The notes below the pieces were generated by a model, which saw only the letters and a program-made list of their open reading frames with translations, had not been told where the DNA came from and did not search any database. A stretch of 17,918 bases of DNA from Bacteroidota bacterium (GTDB taxonomy: Bacteria > Bacteroidota > Bacteroidia > Cytophagales > Cyclobacteriaceae): NCBI GenBank assembly GCA_023417065.1, contig JAEZGH010000056.1, positions 1 to 17,918 of the forward strand, written 5' to 3'. Position 1 is the stretch's first letter; every line of letters starts with the position of its first letter. Shown here piece by piece: positions 1 through 8,434 of this stretch. The position numbers were made by a program, and so were the translations under genes.

Positions 1-1
1 G

Positions 2-496
2 TTGATCGGTGCCGGTGTCAAACTTCCGACGGGAAAATTCGACGCGCTGCAAAACGGTATGACAATCAATCAGAACTTTCAGCTTGGCACGGGCAGCGTT
101 GACATGGTATTGAACATGATCTATACCCTGCGGTACAGGACCACCGGCGTCAACGCAGAGTTCACCTATAAGTATAACACCACAAACCGCGATGAGTATC
201 GTTTCGGAAATACAACGCGAAGCAGTGTCACCGCATTTGTTATTCCAAATACCGGGGCTGTCACAGTGATGCCAAACTTTGGTGTAAGCCTCGAAACATT
301 TAAAGACAACAGCCAGTTTGACGCACCCTTCCCCGATTCCGGCGGCTGGGCAATGACGTATAACGCAGGCGTTGAGGCGTACTTCGGTAGGTTTGCCACA
401 GGCATCACTTACAGCCACCCGGGAAAACAGCAGCTATTCAGTGGGCAGGTTTCAGCAAATGATCGCATCGCTGCACATATTACTGTAATGTTCTAG
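2..496 (+). CDS. Outer-membrane beta-barrel protein, C-terminal part (5' truncated)
   Basis: This is the last ~164 codons of a gene that begins before the window. The reading frame is open from the first bases, so the TTG at 2 should not be taken as the true start. The protein has alternating short polar/hydrophobic strands rich in Tyr, Phe, Gly and Asn, a GxGxKLPTGKFD segment near the beginning, and a final Phe preceded by a hydrophobic strand (AAHITVMF). That is the usual C-terminal signature for insertion of barrels into the outer membrane. The KLPTG element recalls the phenol_MetA_deg-like transporter/porin family, but the assignment to that family is tentative. A strong terminator follows 30 bp downstream, so it is the last gene of its transcript. 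Confidence 0.7.
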   Translation: MIGAGVKLPTGKFDALQNGMTINQNFQLGTGSVDMVLNMIYTLRYRTTGVNAEFTYKYNTTNRDEYRFGNTTRSSVTAFVIPNTGAVTVMPNFGVSLETFKDNSQFDAPFPDSGGWAMTYNAGVEAYFGRFATGITYSHPGKQQLFSGQVSANDRIAAHITVMF

Positions 497-528
497 ACTT
501 TAGGATACTTCACAACATCCGAAAAGAC

Positions 529-554
529 AAGACCACCGTGTGTGGTCTTTTTTT
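529..554 (+). terminator. Rho-independent terminator of the outer-membrane protein gene
   Basis: A perfect stem with arms AAGACCAC (529-536) and GTGGTCTT (542-549) has a 5-nt loop and runs directly into seven T residues (548-554). It lies 33 bp after the barrel gene stop. The remaining spacer to 711 shows nothing else I can support. Confidence 0.88.
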
Positions 555-711
555 CTGCCTGAATATATAATTCCCTCACGCCATTGCCTTCTGATTCAAT
601 TCGCAGGAAGCGCTATCGTCAAATTACCTACTTTACAGGATGTGAATTCCTTTTTTACCGGGATTGAATGCACTGTCTCAATGTGGTTGATTTGCGAAAA
701 ACTCTATCTAT

Positions 712-1473
712 ATGAATTGGCTTTTTCAAAATTCAACAATCAAAGCGTTCACCCTGCTGTTGGTGGCGGCTTTGTTAAGCTGCGGCAGCTCAGATGAACA
801 TGACGAACCTCAGGCTCAGGACGATGAGCCGTATGTCACAGGCACCGTTGTGGATGCAAAAGGAAATCCTCTCGCCGGGGTTTCTATTATCATTGACAAT
901 ACCATATTTGGTAACACCTATGTTACTGCTGCAACCAATGAGAAAGGTGAGTACAAGGTAAGGGTTCCCAACGTGGGCGCCTGGATCGCCTATGCGAAGT
1001 ACACGTTTCAGTATGCAGGACAGGAATATGAGATGTACCTGCGACCTGATACGTCAGAAGGGTTTATTGGCAGTGAGCAGATAACACGCAATTTTACGTG
1101 GGAACTTACCGGCAGGAAACCATTACCTCTCTCAGGCCATTTTGGTGGCAGCATCGAGATCGTCAAAGGCATCGGTAGTATGATTTTCGATCCACAGAAT
1201 ATTGTATTTACGTTTACGCCTACCGCTCCTTTGATCGACGGGTCTACAGGTGACGTGATCACAACCCGATGTGACGCAAACAACATGATCGAAGACATTC
1301 CAATGGGTAAGTATAGGATAACCGCAGATTACCATTCAGAAGATGGTATCATCCGACTCGGACTGAGTGACTTCTTTACGCAAAGTGAATTCGAACAGGT
1401 GCTTGAATTACCGTTCTCGCCGCACACACATCTGTGCGATAACTGTATGATTCTTCAGTACAAGGAATTATAG
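712..1473 (+). CDS. Surface lipoprotein with carboxypeptidase-regulatory-like domain
   Basis: A 253-residue exported lipoprotein. The N-terminus has a hydrophobic core followed by a lipobox LLSC, with lipidated Cys at residue 24. The mature start CGSSDEHDE is acidic, like the Bacteroidota signal that sends lipoproteins to the cell surface. Residues ~40-110 (TGTVVDAKGNPLAGVSI, then TNEKGEYKVRVPN) match the CarboxypepD_reg beta-sandwich pattern, a folding and binding module and not an enzyme. The remaining ~140 residues are beta-rich and not recognised; two cysteines close to the C-terminus (CDNC) could form a disulfide or bind metal. It leads a same-strand group with the genes at 1518 (44-bp gap) and 2459 (38-bp gap), so cotranscription is likely. 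No consensus promoter was found upstream. The function is unknown. Confidence 0.72.
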   Translation: MNWLFQNSTIKAFTLLLVAALLSCGSSDEHDEPQAQDDEPYVTGTVVDAKGNPLAGVSIIIDNTIFGNTYVTAATNEKGEYKVRVPNVGAWIAYAKYTFQYAGQEYEMYLRPDTSEGFIGSEQITRNFTWELTGRKPLPLSGHFGGSIEIVKGIGSMIFDPQNIVFTFTPTAPLIDGSTGDVITTRCDANNMIEDIPMGKYRITADYHSEDGIIRLGLSDFFTQSEFEQVLELPFSPHTHLCDNCMILQYKEL

Positions 1474-1517
1474 CCATAATGATGATGCAGCCGTATCGTT
1501 TGACCAGGTGACTCCGA

Positions 1518-2420
1518 ATGCTACGCAAGAAAATCCCACTAATCATGATGAGTCTTCTGATCCTAATAGTAGTGACGGTGATCCTCGTTTCCTGTGTGAA
1601 GTCCCACCCGGCTATTCATGGAAAACTTATCAATGCCACCACTACCCCTAATGTCACTTTGACGTGGGAAGGAACCATTGACTGTTACGGACGCTCATTC
1701 TTTGACATTAATCCGTGGCATGACAAGGGGCTAAGAACATCTGCATCAAAAAAATTTACGGTTGAGATTACGGATGATGGGAATTTTACGTTTCCATCAT
1801 CCTGGTTTCTGTCAACACTCCGAAAGAAGGAAATCCACTATAACTGTACATTGACAGACTCAGAGGGACGAGCCCTTGGGCATGTAACAGCACCATCAGA
1901 CGGTCCCATTCTCCTGGACTTCTACACTAAAACCGTCACCATTGAGTTAGTACCGCAGGGCGTTTTCTTTCACGAAAGGTTTCCCGACAACATCCTGCTT
2001 CGCATTACCCTGCGCGACGGGAATTCCGGGGAACTGGTAGAGGAAATTCCGTTGCAGCTTTTGCTTGAAGGTTCGGGGTTTACCTTTTCGAAGGATATCC
2101 TCACCAGGGTTGCCCAGGAGGAGCATCGATGCACGGTCAGCCTGGCTATTATCGACCAGGACAACAAGCTCAGGAGTTTGACGATTCCTAACGGAACTGA
2201 AGAGCGATGGATTTTTTATTGCGCGCCCCATGCATCCGCAACACTTGAGCTCCCTTACAATGTCCTGTTCGACATACTGAAAGGCTTGCCCGACAAAATC
2301 GACAGTGGAGAGGCCGTTAACTGGTCGGAACTCGAAAACGTCAGGCAAAACCCACCTGTGTATTTCAAAACACTGAAAGAAGGTATTCAAAACCTTCCCG
2401 ACATTCCCACCGAAGATTAA
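1518..2420 (+). CDS. Predicted lipoprotein of unknown function
   Basis: A 300-residue protein with two lysine/arginine-rich residues pairs at the N-terminus, a long hydrophobic stretch and a lipobox LVSC (Cys 26). The residues after Cys (VKSHP) lack the acidic surface-export signal seen in the lipoproteins at 712 and 5946, so a periplasm-facing location is more likely. The body reads as beta-sandwich material: ~30-150 and ~150-240 each contain several strands, and both sections have Cys in a similar position (YNC, HRC), which may mean two related domains. The last ~60 residues are helical. I recognise no family. The position between another lipoprotein and the 1117-residue cytoplasmic protein suggests that the three are made together. 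Confidence 0.62.
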   Translation: MLRKKIPLIMMSLLILIVVTVILVSCVKSHPAIHGKLINATTTPNVTLTWEGTIDCYGRSFFDINPWHDKGLRTSASKKFTVEITDDGNFTFPSSWFLSTLRKKEIHYNCTLTDSEGRALGHVTAPSDGPILLDFYTKTVTIELVPQGVFFHERFPDNILLRITLRDGNSGELVEEIPLQLLLEGSGFTFSKDILTRVAQEEHRCTVSLAIIDQDNKLRSLTIPNGTEERWIFYCAPHASATLELPYNVLFDILKGLPDKIDSGEAVNWSELENVRQNPPVYFKTLKEGIQNLPDIPTED

Positions 2421-2458
2421 ACAACACAATTAATAAATAATCGAACCAATACACGTCC

Positions 2459-5400
2459 ATGAGGAAGAACGGAGAATCATCAGACAGCAAACTGGGAAAA
2501 CAGGAAGTTTCAGGCAAGCCGGATACAAAAGAACATCCATACATTTCACTCTCTGCAGGTTCAATTTCTGAGGGAGATCTTCACGGCGGGAACCTGGGGA
2601 AGGTGATGGCAGTGTGCATGTATCGCGACAGAAAGGCACGGGGCCGGTTTCTCGCGGCAGTCGACAAAGAAAAGGGTAAACACAACAGTCTTTCCGCCCA
2701 CTATAAGGCAACCTATGGCTATCCTTTATCAATGGAATTTGAAGAATGGGCTGAGGTTTCAAAAGCTTACAGCAAATTCCAGTTTGGAATCCCTGATATC
2801 TGGAGCTTTGATACGGGACTCAGCAGGTATGGGAACAAACCGTTTACCACAACCGCGCAAAAGGTGATCAACGATTGGGCTGAGGTGATGGCCCTTTTTA
2901 CCGGTCTCGAGTTGTTTGGACGGGATGGAAGTGGTGATTCCTGCTTCCTGAGCGTGCTTCCAACTCCGCTCGAAACGGCAGAAGTCTACTATTTCAATCA
3001 CGAGAACGGCGAAATAGAGAATTGTCTCGCCCATTCAATAGCCGGTCTTGTTGCTGATCTTTGGGGTACAAGATCTAGCGACGATGACAATTGTGATGAT
3101 GCCGGGGCCGTCTCCGGAAAAGTCCTTACCGGCTTTGAAAACAAGGCAGAAAACTTACTAAAGGGAAGGCCGTTCTATCACGATCCGGAAATTTTGTTCC
3201 GCCGTGCGCACTGGCTCATCGGGCATCCGCTAGGCCAACCAACGTGGCAGTATGCACAAAAAATGGAACACGCTCCGAAATTTTGCGACTGGGAGGAGGA
3301 ACTGCCACTTCTGTCTACGGAACCGGTACTCGCCAATTATTGGTTACTGGCACATTACTTCCTCGATAATACAGAAGCGTGTCTGGAAACAGTCAGAAAA
3401 GCAAAACTAGCTCCCGGTTCGATTACGAGAGAACTGGCAGGTTTGATCGAAAAACTAATTCATCAACCAGAAAAAGCAAGACTAGGTGCCCTTAAACCCG
3501 AGGACCTTAGAAAGCTCAAACAGGAGACGCGAAAAAACTGTTCAATGGAACAGCTGGCGCCGCAGTTAAGGGCATCGCTTGCCAGTGAACGTGGGGATGA
3601 TGCTATCCGGAAGCTTTCTGATGCTGAACTTCAACAGCGCGTTAATGACGGAACTGATCTTTGGGAACTGATGTCAGAATATCCTGATGATGTAGCGTCA
3701 CACGACAAGATATTAAAACACATTGCAAAACAGGAACGATCACTGAGTAGGGTTATAGACCAGTATTTCTCCGAACGGACATCTGATTACTTCAATGAGT
3801 GGCCCTATGATTTGAAGGATAGCCATCGGAGGTTGTCGCTGCCAGTCAGCGCCGCATTCCGTTCCGGACTGAAATTCGACGCCGATCATGGGAAGGCATA
3901 CGCTGGGCTGACGCGAACACTGGGGATGCTTGACGACGACAATGCCATGCAGGCACATCGCGAAGCCCTCAGCAGATTAAGCCCTGATGATCCGCGACTC
4001 GAATACGTTATCGCCCAACTCGCATCAAGCAAACATCCCGAATCCCGGGACGTGATGCGCGTTGGGGCCCGGAAGTTCTTCGAGCACTTTGACGCTACCG
4101 CAAAGTCGATGCAACGAACCGAGGCTGAAGGGCCAACCCTTAACAACATCTTTTACGAACACAGTCACCTCAGAAGTGCATTGGAGTATGCATTGTCGTG
4201 GTCAGATAGTGAGTCCGTCAAACTTGCCGGGAAGGTCCTCGGCTACACCAGCAACCTTCGTGTGCTCGGCAAGGCAATAGGCTACGCATTGCGCGTGGCC
4301 GGGGATCACAACCTGCAGGAAGTAAAAGGCTATGCAGAAATGTACTGCACGGCAACAGCTTCCCTTGACAATGAATTCCTTGATCAGGATGGTTGCTTTA
4401 ACGTTTCAGAAGCAGCAATCGCATACGCCAAATTATCACCGTCAGAGGCCAGACCCGTTCTGGGTAAACTGTTCAATAAGTCATACACATCGCGCTTTCG
4501 TATGCTCGATATCCGTGCAAGCGTGCTGGCAGGGCTTCTGATACTAGACCCGTCAGATCCGGAATACCTGAAATGGGCGGAACGCATTCTCGGCAATCGC
4601 TCCGGCGAGTTCAGGGTGTACGGTGTCCTCAGAGGCATCGAAGAAGGCAAGGTTCGCGAAGCTGCATCCTCGGCGCGTTATCACGTGTATGCTGATCCCG
4701 AACCCATGGTAGATTATACGCCGCTAATAATTGAAGAGGCAGCAAGACAGGCGATAGAATCAGCATTGGGTGAGACGCTGCCGGAATTCGACTCGTCAAA
4801 CAAATTTGCGTCAGGTCTCGTCAACGAATTACTTGCCGATGCAATTACGCAACCTGAGAAATATCTGACAGACCATGTGCTCCGGAAAATTGCTGATAAG
4901 CGGTACCAGCACCCATCGATTCTCAGCCGTGCCTCTCACTACCTGCTCGATTCTCTGAGGTATACGAGAGATGAACAGCGCTATGCCGGCCAAGAACACC
5001 GATGGGACGCCATAAGAGCCATGATCGTCCAGGGTGTTGATTCCCTGGAGGATTTCGCAAAAGTGCTGGAACTGCCCGAAGTCTCGCCATCGTGGTACAC
5101 AAACATCCTCTATTCGATGCGCATCGTTGAGCCGGAGGCCGAAGTTATTGCGTGGCTCCTTAATGCAACTCCTAAGCTACTGAACGCAGAATTGGATAGT
5201 CCTTCGCCGCGCTTCATGCCCTGGCTCGACTATCTTTCTGCTTTTGCATTTGTGGGTTCAGGTCAAGATGCGCAACGACATATTGAAAAGGCCGTCGAAT
5301 GGCGCTACCGTTATGTGCCCCACGACAGCAAATATCCGGGCTGGATTGAACTTGAACCTACCGTAGTGCGGCTGCCTAAAATTTATGGGCAGTTTGGCAA

Positions 5401-5812
5401 GTTGTCACTACCTGTACTACAGGTCATAAGTAAACGCATCGAAGCGTGTTACGATGCCGTTGAACATGTAGAAGCGGGTTTGCGCATTGCCGAGGGTAAA
5501 GCTCCGGCAGCGCTTGTCCCGACCGCGCTAACAGGCGAAGTAACAATGGTCCAGAAAATCAAGGACGATGATTCCGATTCCCCTGAATATGTGCTGTCTT
5601 TCAATCGGGAAGGAAAGCAACTGAAGATACGTTGCCTTACCAATCGTTTATACTTTCAGAACATGGTTCCCGGGCAGCGTCTGGAAAGTACCAAGGTGCT
5701 GAGTTTTGACTGCGACGAAGAAGCATTGGCAAAAGCTGAACTGCTGGCCCATGCATTTCACGTTCTGGGTTACAAACCCAAATCCGGCAAGACAAAATCA
5801 AAACGAAGCTGA
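2459..5812 (+). CDS. Large cytoplasmic helical-repeat protein, possible SUKH-like N-terminal domain
   Basis: An 1117-residue protein without signal peptide or membrane segment. An N-terminal section at ~95-200 has features of the SUKH (SMI1/KNR4) fold: a WSFDTGL-type strand, then LFGRDGSGD at 152-160, then a strand with YYFNHENGE at ~178-186, then a helix. SUKH proteins are known as immunity proteins of polymorphic toxins and as protein-binding modules; the assignment here is from pattern only. From ~380 to ~1000 the sequence is almost wholly alpha-helical with recurring paired helices, as in HEAT/TPR-like solenoids. The last ~80 residues hold a small beta section and a basic tail (KSGKTKSKRS). 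The start ATG is 38 bp after the preceding lipoprotein gene. No catalytic motif was recognised. A scaffold or immunity role is inference. Confidence 0.6.
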   Translation: MRKNGESSDSKLGKQEVSGKPDTKEHPYISLSAGSISEGDLHGGNLGKVMAVCMYRDRKARGRFLAAVDKEKGKHNSLSAHYKATYGYPLSMEFEEWAEVSKAYSKFQFGIPDIWSFDTGLSRYGNKPFTTTAQKVINDWAEVMALFTGLELFGRDGSGDSCFLSVLPTPLETAEVYYFNHENGEIENCLAHSIAGLVADLWGTRSSDDDNCDDAGAVSGKVLTGFENKAENLLKGRPFYHDPEILFRRAHWLIGHPLGQPTWQYAQKMEHAPKFCDWEEELPLLSTEPVLANYWLLAHYFLDNTEACLETVRKAKLAPGSITRELAGLIEKLIHQPEKARLGALKPEDLRKLKQETRKNCSMEQLAPQLRASLASERGDDAIRKLSDAELQQRVNDGTDLWELMSEYPDDVASHDKILKHIAKQERSLSRVIDQYFSERTSDYFNEWPYDLKDSHRRLSLPVSAAFRSGLKFDADHGKAYAGLTRTLGMLDDDNAMQAHREALSRLSPDDPRLEYVIAQLASSKHPESRDVMRVGARKFFEHFDATAKSMQRTEAEGPTLNNIFYEHSHLRSALEYALSWSDSESVKLAGKVLGYTSNLRVLGKAIGYALRVAGDHNLQEVKGYAEMYCTATASLDNEFLDQDGCFNVSEAAIAYAKLSPSEARPVLGKLFNKSYTSRFRMLDIRASVLAGLLILDPSDPEYLKWAERILGNRSGEFRVYGVLRGIEEGKVREAASSARYHVYADPEPMVDYTPLIIEEAARQAIESALGETLPEFDSSNKFASGLVNELLADAITQPEKYLTDHVLRKIADKRYQHPSILSRASHYLLDSLRYTRDEQRYAGQEHRWDAIRAMIVQGVDSLEDFAKVLELPEVSPSWYTNILYSMRIVEPEAEVIAWLLNATPKLLNAELDSPSPRFMPWLDYLSAFAFVGSGQDAQRHIEKAVEWRYRYVPHDSKYPGWIELEPTVVRLPKIYGQFGKLSLPVLQVISKRIEACYDAVEHVEAGLRIAEGKAPAALVPTALTGEVTMVQKIKDDDSDSPEYVLSFNREGKQLKIRCLTNRLYFQNMVPGQRLESTKVLSFDCDEEALAKAELLAHAFHVLGYKPKSGKTKSKRS

Positions 5813-5923
5813 TTGATCAGTTTTATACTGGCTCTGAGAATACCACCTTTTGTAAGGAAAATTACCATAAAGTAGGTAGAACATCGGCGACATGACGCTC
5901 GTTACATGATCACAGTCATCCTA

Positions 5924-5944
5924 GAAACCTGAAATTTGAAACTT
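5924..5944 (+). repeat. Three-unit 7-bp-period repeat (GAAANYT family)
   Basis: Units GAAACCT at 5924, GAAATTT at 5931 and GAAACTT at 5938 follow one another with exact 7-bp spacing and run into the start codon of the following lipoprotein gene. The same family appears in reverse complement at 11056-11076 and again at 13565-13584. The rest of the 5813-5945 spacer shows no convincing promoter or terminator; a CTGAT/ATCAG pair at the stop of the previous gene has only a 2-nt loop. Confidence 0.6.
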
Positions 5945-5945
5945 G

Positions 5946-7622
5946 ATGCCTAGTCCACTTACCAGAGTTGCCGCCTTCGCCCTAGTAATTTCCGTCTTAT
6001 CTGCAGGATGCAGCAAAGATGAAAGTGCCCCGGTAGCGCACATTGATCCCCTTGAAATCAAATCTTACGTAACCACATCGATAACAGGAGAAGTTGTCGA
6101 TGAAATCGGTAGGCCAATGCAGGGCGTCGAAGTACGCGCATACGGCAGGACGACCTTTACAGATGAACTTGGTTCCTTTTACTTTGAAGAGGTAGAAGTA
6201 CCCGATGAACGCTGCGTCGTTGCATGTTTTGAGACCGGGTTCTTTCCCAGCGTCAGAACCGTAAAGCCCAACGTCAATGGCGTTTCCTATCTCCAGTTTG
6301 TAATGATGGAGAGCGCGTCAACGCATACCATTGACGCAGCATCAGGTGGCACATCGGTTCTCGACAACGGGTCTTCCGTAACGCTTCAGCCAAATGGACT
6401 TGTTCTCCCATCGGGAGAAACCTACTCGGGACAGGCAAATCTTTCTATCCGTTATCTGGATTCATCATCGCCTTCCTTCCCTAACATCGTTCCCGGTGGT
6501 GATATGCTCGCGCAGCGAACCGATCAGTCAACCACAATATTGTACTCTTACGGAATACTCAGAGTACTCATCACAACTCCCGACGGCGAAAACCTTCAGC
6601 TTGCCTCAGGGAAACCGTCTACCTTAAAAGTGAGGATACCAGATAGTCAGCTGTCTACAGCACCGGCTACCATTCCCCTTTGGTACTTTGATGATGCGAA
6701 GGGATTCTGGATTGAAGAAGGCTCCGCCGTCAGGGAAGGCAATAGTTACATAGGTACCGTAGCCCACTTCACAGACTGGAACTGCGATGATCCAAGTGAA
6801 ATCGCTACCGTCATTGGTCGCGTCGTTGATTGTACAGGTCAGCCCGTTATCACGGGGCAAATCTACGCCGGACAATCATCGTCCGATCTGAGGAATGGTA
6901 CAATGATAGACAACTCCACAGGTTCTGGAAATGAGACAGAGTTCCGCATCAACGTACCTGCGCGTATCCCCCTATTTGTGGCAGTCCCCAAGCCGTTCAC
7001 CATTATCTCAGGCGAAGGCGGCGACCTCGTCATGGTACCAGTACCACCCTTGCGCCCGGGGCAAGTATACGACGTAGGCACCATACAACCTCACCCCTGT
7101 CCCACGTCCATCTCCGGAACATTCGTTCTCAACGACAACGACGCCGTAGAGTCAGTATCGTTCAAAATTACCGATCCTGGTACCAGTGTACTCAGTACCG
7201 TACCTCAGCGGATTTTCAATCCGAAGAGCGAGTTTAAACTCACGGGCTTCCCTCCTTCTGTTTCACTTTCAATGGAGGTTAAGACGACCAAAGGAATCAC
7301 AGTCACCATACCCGTTCAGACGCCGGAGGCAGGTAAGAACATCGACCTGGGCGAAATCATTCTGAACCATAACGCCATGGTTACGGTAAGCAGTGTTATC
7401 GCATGTGGCAACGTTCCCCTTACCCACACACCGGTAAAATTCCAATGGGCAGGCGGATCCGCTACAGTCTCGACCAACAACGTTGGAGTTGTGGGCGTCG
7501 CTGTGCCTGCAGGTGCCACCGTCACCATGAGCATTGACCATGAAGAGGGCTCGCTTACAAAAACGTTCACTGTTCCCCCTGTTGAAGTACACAACCTCGG
7601 CGTGACAGATGTTTGCGGGTAA
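5946..7622 (+). CDS. Multi-domain surface lipoprotein (carboxypeptidase-regulatory-like plus FAM171/CILP-like region)
   Basis: A 558-residue exported lipoprotein. I use ATG 5946; the TTG directly before it would add only one residue. The lipobox is SAGC (Cys 22), and the mature start CSKDE is a textbook Bacteroidota surface-export signal. Residues ~45-125 form a CarboxypepD_reg module (TGEVVDEIGRPMQGVEV). Residues ~125-280 carry the pattern of a bacterial relative of the FAM171/CILP ectodomain: a strand with LQPNGLVLPSGETYSGQ, then IPLWYFDDAKGFWIEEG, then VAHFTDWNCDDP. Three further beta-sandwich repeats follow (~285-375, 385-470, 480-558), each opening with a Cys- or Thr-containing strand (VVDCTGQP, IACGNVP). 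It is an adhesion- or scaffold-like surface protein with no enzyme motif. It follows the gene at 2459 by 133 bp and could share its transcript. Confidence 0.75.
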   Translation: MPSPLTRVAAFALVISVLSAGCSKDESAPVAHIDPLEIKSYVTTSITGEVVDEIGRPMQGVEVRAYGRTTFTDELGSFYFEEVEVPDERCVVACFETGFFPSVRTVKPNVNGVSYLQFVMMESASTHTIDAASGGTSVLDNGSSVTLQPNGLVLPSGETYSGQANLSIRYLDSSSPSFPNIVPGGDMLAQRTDQSTTILYSYGILRVLITTPDGENLQLASGKPSTLKVRIPDSQLSTAPATIPLWYFDDAKGFWIEEGSAVREGNSYIGTVAHFTDWNCDDPSEIATVIGRVVDCTGQPVITGQIYAGQSSSDLRNGTMIDNSTGSGNETEFRINVPARIPLFVAVPKPFTIISGEGGDLVMVPVPPLRPGQVYDVGTIQPHPCPTSISGTFVLNDNDAVESVSFKITDPGTSVLSTVPQRIFNPKSEFKLTGFPPSVSLSMEVKTTKGITVTIPVQTPEAGKNIDLGEIILNHNAMVTVSSVIACGNVPLTHTPVKFQWAGGSATVSTNNVGVVGVAVPAGATVTMSIDHEEGSLTKTFTVPPVEVHNLGVTDVCG

Positions 7623-7631
7623 ATAAGGTAT

Positions 7632-7716
7632 CACAGAAACGCCACGGAATTTGACAGAGGTAACCATGGTTGGGTTTTTGAGCCCCTCTGCATGCCTCCG
7701 TGGCGATCTGTGTTTT
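7632..7716 (+). repeat. Nested long hairpin with 7-bp periodicity, possible terminator
   Basis: Outer arms CACAGA (7632-7637) and TCTGTG (7707-7712) enclose CGCCACGGA (7640-7648) and TCCGTGGCG (7697-7705), separated only by a 2-by-1 bulge. Inside are CAGAGG (7655-7660) paired with CCTCTG (7685-7690), and a 10-bp palindrome AACCATGGTT (7662-7671). TTTTGTT follows the outer arm, so it could end transcription of the lipoprotein gene, whose stop is 10 bp upstream. The arms read in 7-bp steps, like other spacers in this window. The rest of the spacer to 7802 holds no recognisable promoter. Confidence 0.7.
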
Positions 7717-7802
7717 GTTCAGGAAATCATAAAGTTTTCCGTCTGAAAACGCATCCAATCGGCAGGAAATACGTTACTGAATAATTTGATAGCGTACTTT
7801 CA

Positions 7803-8432
7803 ATGCAGCTGCCCATTCAGGTATACATTGTTGATGACCATGGACTAATCATAGAGGGGCTTAAGGCTTCGCTGCTCCAGGCTGACGATATAAATGTGAT
7901 CGGCTACGCCCACAACGGTCGCGATTGCCTTGCCTTCCTCAGAAACAATACCCCCGACGTTGTCCTACTCGACCTGCACCTTCCGGACGTGAAGGGCACT
8001 GAGTTGTGTACCAACATACTAAGCCTCCGTCCCGACACCAAAGTGTTAGGACTAAGCAGCGCCGCACACGCCGTTCAGATAAATCAATTGATGAACAACG
8101 GCGCCCGGGGCTATCTGTTAAAGACTACCGACCCCTCAGAGATTGCCGACGCCATTCGCCAGGTTTATAATGGCCATGTATTTATCAGCAAGGAAGCTGG
8201 TAGCATTCTCTTCAACAAATCAAGAATAACGCCTGTAGGACAGAACCTTACAAAACGCGAATCAGAAGTCCTGAAACTTCTGGCCGAAGGCCTGACCGCA
8301 CCTGAGGTAGCCGGAAAGCTCCACTTAAGCCAGCTTACAGTGGAAAGCCATCGAAGGAACATGATGGCAAAACTTAATGCAAAAAACACAGCCATGTTGA
8401 TCAGGATGGCGATTGACAATGATCTTATCTAG
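7803..8432 (+). CDS. NarL/LuxR-family response regulator
   Basis: A 209-residue two-domain regulator. The receiver domain (~5-120) has the acidic pair D11-D12, phosphoacceptor D57 (VVLLDLHLPD), the switch residue S85 (GLSS) and the conserved K107 (YLLK). A LuxR-type helix-turn-helix follows at ~148-209 (LTKRESEVLKLLAEGLTAPE, then a recognition helix with TVESHRRNMMAKL). All residues needed for phosphorylation and DNA binding are present. The cognate kinase begins 2 bp after the stop codon, so the two are translationally coupled. The output genes cannot be read from the sequence; the nearest candidates are the neighbouring PepSY-like and amidohydrolase genes. Confidence 0.95.
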   Translation: MQLPIQVYIVDDHGLIIEGLKASLLQADDINVIGYAHNGRDCLAFLRNNTPDVVLLDLHLPDVKGTELCTNILSLRPDTKVLGLSSAAHAVQINQLMNNGARGYLLKTTDPSEIADAIRQVYNGHVFISKEAGSILFNKSRITPVGQNLTKRESEVLKLLAEGLTAPEVAGKLHLSQLTVESHRRNMMAKLNAKNTAMLIRMAIDNDLI

Positions 8433-8434
8433 CA

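Noticed and set aside
540..797. 85-residue plus-strand frame spanning the terminator and the start of the lipoprotein gene
   Set aside because: It crosses the terminator T run, overlaps the well-supported lipoprotein start in another frame and has no domain-like sequence.
1947..2429. 160-residue minus-strand frame opposite the lipoprotein at 1518
   Set aside because: No signal, family feature or ribosome-site support; the opposite strand has a convincing lipoprotein.
5806..5822. Terminator at the end of the 1117-residue protein gene
   Set aside because: CTGAT/ATCAG has a 2-nt loop and only a short T run; the hairpin would not be stable.
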